Source: Myxococcales bacterium UBA5297
Lineage (GTDB): Bacteria > Myxococcota > Myxococcia > Myxococcales > UBA5297
Direction of reading: 5' to 3'
Length of the DNA stretch: 8,493 nt
Assembly (NCBI GenBank): GCA_002408385.1
Contig: DHSB01000026.1
Coordinates: 1-8,493, forward strand
Made by a program: the position numbers and the translations under genes. The notes beneath the pieces are model-generated. The model did not search any database, was not told the DNA's origin, and saw nothing but the letters and a program-made list of their open reading frames with translations. Positions 1 to 4,757 of this stretch are shown one piece after another; the stretch's first letter is position 1, and each line of letters starts with the position of its first letter.

Positions 1-1040
1 GAGGCCGCGCGGGCAGGGGCGCGCTTCGGGCTGGGGGGCGCGCTGCTGGCAGGCCGAGAGGAGGGCAGGGGAGGCGGCGCCGCGCCCCGTGTGCTCGGCG
101 GGCCGCCAAGAGCTGCGGGCTCGAAGTCGAGCGGCGAGAGCCGCAAGTCGATAGGTCCGCTCGCGACCGCGAGGCTGCTCGCCTGGAGATCGACCGAGGG
201 GCGAAGGTCGATCTGCGCGCTCCTGATCTCAATGGCGCTCGGGCCGAAGTCGAGCGGCGAGGGCTCGATGTCAATCCCCGAGGCCTTCAGCTCGATTCCA
301 GAGCTGGCGAGCTCGGTGCGCGGCAGGTCGAGCGCGCTGACGCCGATGGGCACGTGCGGCGGCAGCTCGACCGCGAGCTCGAGCGGACCCGCCGAGCTCG
401 CGCCAAAGCCGGTCGCGCCGACCCCCAGGCCCGCCGGGAGCCCGCCGCCGAGCTCGGCCGGGCCCGAGGCGCCGAAGAGTCCACCCTCCGGCCGCGCGGC
501 CGAGCTCGCGAGGTGCTCTCCGCGCTCGAGGACGGTGAGCTTGGCGCTGGCGTTGTCGAGCAGCGCGGCGTGGACGAGCAGGCCGGCGGGCAGGTAGCCG
601 GCGCTGCGGATGGCCGAGGCGGTCTCCATGGCGATCTGGCGCGAGCTGGCCTGCAGGTTGAAGAAGGTGCGGACGTCCTCGGGCAGGCGGGCGCGGTCCA
701 AGCCGCGGGTGGCGAGCGCCGAGGCCGCCGCGCTCGCCTGCGTGGCGACGAGCACGCAGGCGGTGTGGGCGACGACGAGCACCTCGTCACAGCCGTTGAG
801 GGCGACGGCGGTCGCTACCGCCCGGCACAGCTCTTCGGAGCCGCTGCGGATCGCGGGGCCAGGCAGGCGTACGAGCACCAGTTCCTCGGGGCCGAGGCCA
901 ACTGCGCGGGGCAGCAGCGCGGTGACCGACGGGTCGCTGCAAGTGACCACGCACAGGCGACTCGAGGCGTGGTTGTCGTCGGGCCGCAATTCGGCCGCGG
1001 CGCCGGCGTTGTGCGCGAGGATCTGGTCGAGCACGGACAT
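1..1040 (-). CDS. Beta-carbonic anhydrase-like protein with C-terminal heptapeptide repeats, partial (C terminus off left edge)
   Basis: The reading frame stays open from the ATG at 1040 to the window edge, giving at least 346 residues. Residues about 27-171 follow the beta-class carbonic anhydrase plan: CSDPS at 34-38 (family CxDxR), a strand VLVRLPGP at 55-62, and VVAHTAC at 89-95 (family HxxC). Cys34, His92 and Cys95 are the expected zinc ligands, and their spacing (58 and 3) is close to that of E. coli Can. Asp36 is kept, but the Arg of the Asp-Arg dyad is Ser38, and the usual Gly after the second Cys is Val96. Reversible CO2 hydration is therefore doubtful; a non-catalytic or altered enzyme is possible. 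Residues about 187-235 are Gly/Ala-rich, 236-309 form heptapeptide repeats, and about 310 onward is Pro/Ala/Ser-rich with basic residues. No signal peptide is seen, so the protein is probably cytoplasmic. The start is supported by GGAG six bases upstream (1050-1047). The gene follows the flotillin gene by 60 bp, with a terminator-like hairpin in between. Confidence 0.8.
   Translation of the reverse strand, partial: MSVLDQILAHNAGAAAELRPDDNHASSRLCVVTCSDPSVTALLPRAVGLGPEELVLVRLPGPAIRSGSEELCRAVATAVALNGCDEVLVVAHTACVLVATQASAAASALATRGLDRARLPEDVRTFFNLQASSRQIAMETASAIRSAGYLPAGLLVHAALLDNASAKLTVLERGEHLASSAARPEGGLFGASGPAELGGGLPAGLGVGATGFGASSAGPLELAVELPPHVPIGVSALDLPRTELASSGIELKASGIDIEPSPLDFGPSAIEIRSAQIDLRPSVDLQASSLAVASGPIDLRLSPLDFEPAALGGPPSTRGAAPPPLPSSRPASSAPPSPKRAPARAA
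114..335 (-). repeat. Tandem heptapeptide repeats in the carbonic anhydrase-like protein
   Basis: Residues 236-309 of the protein encoded at 1-1040 read as about nine degenerate seven-residue units of the form [GPAQ]-[IL]-[DE]-[LIF]-x-x-[SA]. Clear copies are GIELKAS, GIDIEPS, PLDFGPS, AIEIRSA, QIDLRPS, PIDLRLS and PLDFEPA; two central units are one residue shorter. At DNA level this is a 21-bp periodicity, with GTCGA or CTCGA recurring in each unit. The alternating hydrophobic-acidic-hydrophobic core suggests short beta strands, possibly a solenoid or a repetitive binding surface. The fold is inference; the periodicity is directly visible. Confidence 0.8.
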
Positions 1041-1049
1041 CCTGGACTC

Positions 1050-1088
1050 CGGGCAAAAGGAGGGGGCGCGGGAGGGCTCCCGCGCCCC
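1050..1088 (-). terminator. Intrinsic terminator-like hairpin after the flotillin gene
   Basis: A perfect 12-bp inverted repeat, GGGGCGCGGGAG / CTCCCGCGCCCC, lies at 1063-1074 and 1077-1088 with two bases between the arms (in RNA the top pairs would open to form the loop). Read on the minus strand, the stem is followed by CTCCTTTTGCCC, which contains a TTTT run. The element starts 13 bases past the flotillin stop codon and ends 22 bases before the start of the carbonic anhydrase-like gene. It probably terminates or attenuates the flotillin transcript, so the downstream gene may depend on read-through or on a promoter inside the flotillin gene. No T-run follows on the plus strand. Confidence 0.65.
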
Positions 1089-1100
1089 GTCAAACCGACG

Positions 1101-2639
1101 CTAGGGCTTCTTGGGCTGCGCGAGCGGGACCGGCGGAATCTGCGCCGGCGCCTTTGCGGGCACCTGGGGCGGGCGCGCGTCGATGCCCGGGATCTTCGAC
1201 ACCAGGTCCTTGAGCGAGACCCCGGAGAGCGACTCGACCACCGGCGGGAGCTGGGCCATGATGTTGGCGATGTCGTTGGTGATCTTCGAGGCCCCGAGAC
1301 CGCCGCCTTCGCCGTTGCTGACCATGACGATTTTCTCGGTCTTCGCGAGTGGCTGGGAGACCGCCTTGGCGAGTTCCGGAAGCATTTGGGTGAACATCTC
1401 GGTGACCGCAGCCGCGCCGTACTCGCGGTAGGACTCGGCCTTCTTCTTCATCGCCTCGGCCTCGGCGAGACCCTTGGCCTTGATCACCTCGGCTTCGGCC
1501 TGGCCCTTGAGGCGAATCGCCTCGGCCTCGGCCTTGCCGGTGGCGGCGATGATCTCGGCCGAGGCGAGACCCTGGGCCTTGGCCGCGTCGGCGCGGCCGG
1601 CGGCCTCGGCGACCAGCTTGTAGCGCTCGGCGTCGGCCTCGACCTGCGTCGCGTAGCGCTTGGCGTCGGCCGGCTTCTGCACCGTCGCCTCCAGCTCCTT
1701 CTCCCGGCGCAGGATCTCCTTCTCCTGCACGGCGATCTGCTGCTCCTTCTCGATGGCGACGACCGAGACCTCCTCCTTCTTGACGAGCTGGCCGGTCTTG
1801 AAGCGCTGCAGGTCGTAGGCGAGGTCGGCCTCGGCCTTGCGTTGGTTGACGCTGGCCTGGTACTCGGCGCGCTTGAGCTCGTAGTCGCGGGTCGCCTGGG
1901 CGATCTCGCCCTCGGCCTTGAGCCGCTCGACGTCGCCCTCCTTCTTCGCCTGGGCACTCTTGATTGCCGAGTCGCGGTTGGCCTCGGCCTGGGCGATCTG
2001 GGCCTCGGACAGGGCGCGCGACTCCTTGACCGCCGCCTCGCGCTTGACCTCGGCGAGCCGCGGCTTGCCCAGCGCGTCGAGGTAGCCTTGGTCGTCCTTG
2101 ATGTCACGCAGGGTGAAGGAGACGATCTTCAGGCCCATGTTGCGCAGGTCCGAGGCGGAGAACTCCTGGACCTTCTGCGCGAACTTCTCGCGGTCGCGGT
2201 AGATGTCCTCGACCTCCATCGTGCCGAGGATGGCGCGCAGGTGACCCTCGACCGTCTGCAGGGCGACCTTCATCACGTCGTCCTGGCTGCGCTCGAGGAA
2301 CTGCTCGGCGGCGATCGAGAGGGTCGACTCGCTGGTCGAGTCGATCTTGATCTGCGCGATGCCGTCGGCCATCACCGGCACGCCGCGGGCGGTGTAGACC
2401 GCCGGGGTGTGCACGTGGATGGTCATCACGTCCAGGCTCATCTTCTCGGCAATCTCGATGACCGGCCAGACGAAGGTGCCGCCGCCGCGGATGATGCGAA
2501 AGCCTCGACTGCCGCCGGAGATGACCAGCGCTTCGTTCGGGCCGACCTTGCGGTAGCGCGAACCGAGGATGAAGAGGACCGTCAGTACGAACGCGCCGCC
2601 CAGTGCGCCCAGGAGCACCACCCATTCATCACCACTCAT
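1101..2639 (-). CDS. floT: Flotillin family protein (FloT/YuaG/YqiK type)
   Basis: This is a 512-aa membrane scaffold protein that organises flotillin microdomains in the cytoplasmic membrane. Residues 7-27 are a membrane segment, followed by RYRKVGPNEALVISGG at 28-43, the typical entry to the SPFH (band 7) domain, which runs to about 200. Hallmark stretches are EGHLRAILGTMEVEDIYRDR (131-150), DLRNMGLKIVSFTLRDIKDD (164-183) and LDALGKPRLAEVKR (187-200). Residues about 200-400 are an Ala/Glu/Lys-rich coiled coil with the repeated AEAEAI/AEAEVI pattern that drives oligomerisation. A C-terminal domain with NDIANIMAQLPP follows, then a Pro/Ala-rich tail ending in QPKKP. Length matches B. subtilis FloT (509 aa). 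A strong GGAGG (2650-2646) lies six bases before the ATG. It is the last gene of a three-gene unit, 45 bp after the NfeD-like gene, the same partner order as yuaF-floT of B. subtilis and yqiJ-yqiK of E. coli. The symbol follows family resemblance, not proven orthology. Confidence 0.95.
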   Translation of the reverse strand: MSGDEWVVLLGALGGAFVLTVLFILGSRYRKVGPNEALVISGGSRGFRIIRGGGTFVWPVIEIAEKMSLDVMTIHVHTPAVYTARGVPVMADGIAQIKIDSTSESTLSIAAEQFLERSQDDVMKVALQTVEGHLRAILGTMEVEDIYRDREKFAQKVQEFSASDLRNMGLKIVSFTLRDIKDDQGYLDALGKPRLAEVKREAAVKESRALSEAQIAQAEANRDSAIKSAQAKKEGDVERLKAEGEIAQATRDYELKRAEYQASVNQRKAEADLAYDLQRFKTGQLVKKEEVSVVAIEKEQQIAVQEKEILRREKELEATVQKPADAKRYATQVEADAERYKLVAEAAGRADAAKAQGLASAEIIAATGKAEAEAIRLKGQAEAEVIKAKGLAEAEAMKKKAESYREYGAAAVTEMFTQMLPELAKAVSQPLAKTEKIVMVSNGEGGGLGASKITNDIANIMAQLPPVVESLSGVSLKDLVSKIPGIDARPPQVPAKAPAQIPPVPLAQPKKP

Positions 2640-2684
2640 GACCTACCTCCGTTCGATTGCAGCGAGACGTGGTTCGAAAGCCCT

Positions 2685-3407
2685 TCATGCCTTGTGTCGC
2701 ACACCAGTGGGCGAGCGCACGGGCTCGCCTCGCGCCGGTTCGGTGGGCGAGACCGACGCGAAGGCCGGTTTGAGCGGCGCCTCGCTGACCAAGGCGACGC
2801 CGTCGGCGATCTTCAGGACGCGCACCGACGCGCCCTGCTTGTATTCGCGGCCGTCGGCCGAGCGGGCGCTGAGCGTCTGGCGCGTCCCCGCGCTGACGTA
2901 GGCGATCTCGCCCATCCCGACCGCGGGCACGCTGACGGTGACCTCGACCGGCGAGCCGAGCGCGTCGCTGACGCGCGCGATCCGGTTCGACTCGAGGTGC
3001 GAGGTGATCTTGTAGATGCCGAAGGCGAGCCCGAGTCCCGAGAGCACCGCGCTGACGGAGGCCATCGGCGTGTGGACCCAGGGGTTCTCGATGCCGAAGG
3101 CGCGGTGGAAGAGCAGTCCAAAGGCGCCGAAGGTGAACACGAAGAACGAGATGACGGTCGGCGAGAAGATGGGAAGGTGGACCGAGCCGTGCCCGCCGGC
3201 GTCGCCGTCGCCGACATCCACGTCGGCCCCCACGTCGAGGCCGCCATCGACGCCGGCGAGGCCGCCGTCGACCCCATCGAGCCCGTCGACCTCGGCGCCG
3301 TCCGCGCCGTCCGCGCCGTCGCCGCCGCCGAGCAGGTGCCCGAGCGCTGCTCCGACGACGGTGAAGACGAACCCGAGGCTGAGGCAGAAGAGGTAGACGC
3401 TGCTCAT
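2685..3407 (-). CDS. NfeD-like membrane protein with OB-fold domain and acidic Gly/Asp loop (YuaF/YqiJ type)
   Basis: This is a 240-aa flotillin partner protein. Residues 4-26 are a first membrane segment and 27-74 a Gly/Asp loop with twelve Asp and no Lys or Arg. Residues 82-104 and 115-134 are further membrane segments. Residues about 142-210 form an NfeD-type OB-fold beta domain (GSPVEVTVSVPAVGMGEIAY, later KQGASVRVLKIADGVALV), and the tail is Pro/Ser/Arg-rich. Family members are coupled genetically to flotillins and are thought to act with them in membrane microdomains or stress. The frame is open upstream to 3587, but the ATG at 3407 is chosen because it begins directly with the membrane segment, has AGGGA eight bases ahead, and overlaps the upstream stop as ATGA, a translational-coupling arrangement. 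By the positive-inside rule (KITSHLESNR after the third span) the OB domain should be cytoplasmic and the acidic loop on the same side; this topology is inference. Confidence 0.88.
   Translation of the reverse strand: MSSVYLFCLSLGFVFTVVGAALGHLLGGGDGADGADGAEVDGLDGVDGGLAGVDGGLDVGADVDVGDGDAGGHGSVHLPIFSPTVISFFVFTFGAFGLLFHRAFGIENPWVHTPMASVSAVLSGLGLAFGIYKITSHLESNRIARVSDALGSPVEVTVSVPAVGMGEIAYVSAGTRQTLSARSADGREYKQGASVRVLKIADGVALVSEAPLKPAFASVSPTEPARGEPVRSPTGVRHKA
3186..3326 (-). repeat. Low-complexity Gly/Asp coding repeat in the NfeD-like gene
   Basis: This segment encodes residues 28-74 of the NfeD-like protein. It repeats short GxD units (GADGADGA, DGLDGVDGG, DVGADVDVGDGD) and includes an exact 9-bp tandem TCCGCGCCG at 3300-3317 on the plus strand. 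It contains twelve Asp and one Glu with no basic residue. GxD repeats can bind divalent cations, but no canonical RTX nonapeptide is present, so metal binding is only a possibility. Confidence 0.7.
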
Positions 3408-4372
3408 CCTTGAAGTCCCTTCGCTTCGACCGCGAGCCCCTCGGCGAGCAGCAGCAGCGCGCCGTCGAGCGCGACGGCGGCCTTGCGCGCCGCGTGTCCC
3501 GAGCGGCCGGCGGCGATGAGCGCCCAGATTTCGGCGAGCATGCGGGCACGGGCCGCGCTCGGGGCCCGGCGGTCGGTCAGGTGGCACAGCAGAGTCTCGA
3601 GCGCGAGGTCAGCCTTCTCGATCTCGGCGATGGACGCGGGCTCGCTCTGCTCGGCATAGAGCGCCTCGTTCGCCTCCCACATCTGCCTGCGCAGCGCCGC
3701 GTAGTTGGCCTCGATGAGCGCGTCGTAGGCGGGCATCGAGGCGGCCCGCTGGGCGAGCCCGTCGCCGGCCCGGGCAAGCGCGAACGCGACAAGCGCGACG
3801 AAGGGACGGGCCGGAGGCGCGCTCGCCGCGAGGACGCCGAGGTCCGCGGCTGCCCAAAGACCGCGGGCTCCCTTAAAGCCGCCGAGGTCGTGGTCGACCG
3901 CCGAAGCGGCGGCGACGAAGTCCGCGCAGGCGAGCGTCGACTGGGTGGCCGCGGCGATGACCTCGAAGAGCGCGGCATCGACGGGCTGGGGCCGGCCGCG
4001 CATCAGGCGCTCGCGGGCGAAGGTGCGCAAGATCAGCGCCTCGCGCCGCATCCGCCCCATGCCCGAGGCATCCTCGATGAGCCGCGGGGCGAGCGTTGCG
4101 ACCCGCTGCAGCCGCTCGCGCAGTGAAAGCAGGGCTCCCGCGCGCGCAAGCAGGCCGTTTCTACCGTAGGCGCAGCCAAAATAGGAGGCGAGCCGGTCGC
4201 GCTCGAGCACCACCGCTTCCGAGGCCGCCTTCTCGGCGGCCAGCTCGGCCATCCGCTCGCGGGCGAGATAGAAGCGATCGGCCCAGCTCACCGAGGCGGC
4301 GGTGATGATCCGCCGGGCATCGGCGCCGACCCAGGTCTTGAGCAATTCGTCTTCGCGCTCGAAATCGAGCAT
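3404..4372 (-). CDS. Unrecognised helical protein, first gene of the NfeD-flotillin unit
   Basis: I do not recognise the family of this 322-aa protein. It is Ala/Leu/Arg-rich and looks almost entirely alpha-helical, with charged amphipathic stretches such as RERMAELAAEKAASEA (38-53) and RMRREALILRTFARERLMR (107-125). It has no signal peptide, no convincing membrane span (only the mildly hydrophobic FVALVAFALARAGDGL at 191-206) and no obvious catalytic or nucleotide-binding motif. A cytoplasmic adaptor or structural protein is a guess. The stop codon overlaps the start of the NfeD-like gene (ATGA), so the two are translationally coupled and likely work together. The frame continues open upstream to 4516. 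I choose the ATG at 4372 because GGGGGAAGG precedes it and because the sigma-54 promoter at 4436-4419 would start RNA near 4409, before this codon. An ATG at 4402 (ten residues longer) has no Shine-Dalgarno and would leave almost no leader. Confidence 0.85.
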   Translation of the reverse strand: MLDFEREDELLKTWVGADARRIITAASVSWADRFYLARERMAELAAEKAASEAVVLERDRLASYFGCAYGRNGLLARAGALLSLRERLQRVATLAPRLIEDASGMGRMRREALILRTFARERLMRGRPQPVDAALFEVIAAATQSTLACADFVAAASAVDHDLGGFKGARGLWAAADLGVLAASAPPARPFVALVAFALARAGDGLAQRAASMPAYDALIEANYAALRRQMWEANEALYAEQSEPASIAEIEKADLALETLLCHLTDRRAPSAARARMLAEIWALIAAGRSGHAARKAAVALDGALLLLAEGLAVEAKGLQG

Positions 4373-4418
4373 GCCTTCCCCCGGGACAATGACTGAATCC
4401 ATGGGACGCCGCGCAGCG

Positions 4419-4436
4419 AAGCAACCCCCGTGCCTT
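4419..4436 (-). promoter_or_regulatory. Sigma-54 (-24/-12) promoter for the unknown-NfeD-flotillin unit
   Basis: The minus strand reads AAGGCACGGGGGTTGCTT. Against the sigma-54 consensus TGGCACG-N4-TTGCW this matches 11 of 12 defined positions, missing only the leading T. The invariant GG (4434-4433) and GC (4422-4421) are exactly 12 bases apart. Transcription would begin near 4409, giving a leader of about 37 bases before the ATG at 4372. Sigma-54 promoters need an AAA+ enhancer-binding activator; the upstream non-coding DNA to 4757 gives room for its sites. The match is seen in the sequence; that it is used is inference. Confidence 0.65.
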
Positions 4437-4686
4437 GAGCTATCCCCTTGAGGAGCGGGGATTTTCTTGTCCAGATGTCGGCGCGTTGAGCCCCAGGCGG
4501 GCGCGATACGCCACAATAAGGGGTGAACTTACCGTACATGGAGGGGCTCCGACAATGCGCGCTGGCGATCAGTGACGCCTTTGACGGCGCCGGAGGCTGG
4601 CGCCAAGCTCGCCCGAGGACAGAAGGGGCGCGGTCGGGCTCGAGCTGAGTGCTGAAAGCAGCGCGTCGACCGCCCGCCCGCCGTTG

Positions 4687-4703
4687 TTTTCGACGGTCGA
4701 AAA
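4687..4703. promoter_or_regulatory. 17-bp palindrome, possible operator or activator site
   Basis: TTTTCGACGGTCGAAAA is a perfect 8-1-8 inverted repeat. It lies about 280 bp upstream of the predicted sigma-54 transcription start and 55-71 bp past the kinase stop codon. A dimeric regulator site is plausible, for example a remote enhancer element. It also overlaps the T-rich tail of the kinase terminator candidate, so part of the symmetry could serve termination. I do not recognise a known binding consensus. Confidence 0.4.
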
Positions 4704-4717
4704 GAACGCCTCAGGCG
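4700..4717 (-). terminator. Short intrinsic terminator candidate after the histidine kinase
   Basis: On the minus strand CGCC-TGA-GGCG is followed directly by TTCTTTT, 40 bases after the kinase TAA. The stem is only four G-C pairs plus a possible wobble pair, so it is weak, but the T-rich tail is in the right place. No better candidate is seen before the next gene. Confidence 0.35.
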
Positions 4718-4757
4718 CACCGGGCCCGGAGCGGCGGTCATTGCGGGCGATGGGCCT

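Larger units (their letters stand above)
4373..4757. other. Non-coding control region between histidine kinase and NfeD-flotillin unit
   Basis: These 385 bases hold no convincing gene. They contain a short terminator for the kinase (4700-4717), a 17-bp palindrome (4687-4703), two GGCGCC copies seven bases apart (4586-4591 and 4599-4604), a small hairpin at 4442-4462, a 7-bp direct repeat (CTCAAGG on the minus strand at 4452-4446 and 4439-4433) and the sigma-54 promoter. A 70-codon frame at 4741-4529 on the minus strand has poor ribosome binding and unlikely composition. The length suits an enhancer-dependent promoter with remote activator sites. Confidence 0.6.

Noticed and set aside
354..3413. 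A 1019-codon open frame on the plus strand
   Set aside because: It lies antisense to the carbonic anhydrase-like, flotillin and NfeD-like genes, which have clear family motifs. Its Arg/Gly/Asp/Leu-rich product is a typical shadow of GC-rich coding DNA.
4400..4470. A riboswitch or tRNA-like element suggested by GGGGATAGCTCAAGG
   Set aside because: The fragment recalls a tRNA D-arm but there is no acceptor stem, anticodon arm or T-loop, and no known riboswitch core could be traced. The sigma-54 promoter explains the conserved-looking part better.
4373..4516. N-terminal extension of the unknown 322-aa protein to 4516 or 4402
   Set aside because: The upstream codons have no ribosome binding site, the composition changes to Arg/Pro/Gly-rich, and the sigma-54 promoter lies within this stretch.
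4529..4741. A 70-codon minus-strand frame just after the histidine kinase
   Set aside because: The nearest Shine-Dalgarno-like AAAGG is too far from the ATG, composition is Arg/Pro/Ser-rich without domain signs, and it runs through the palindrome and terminator candidate.
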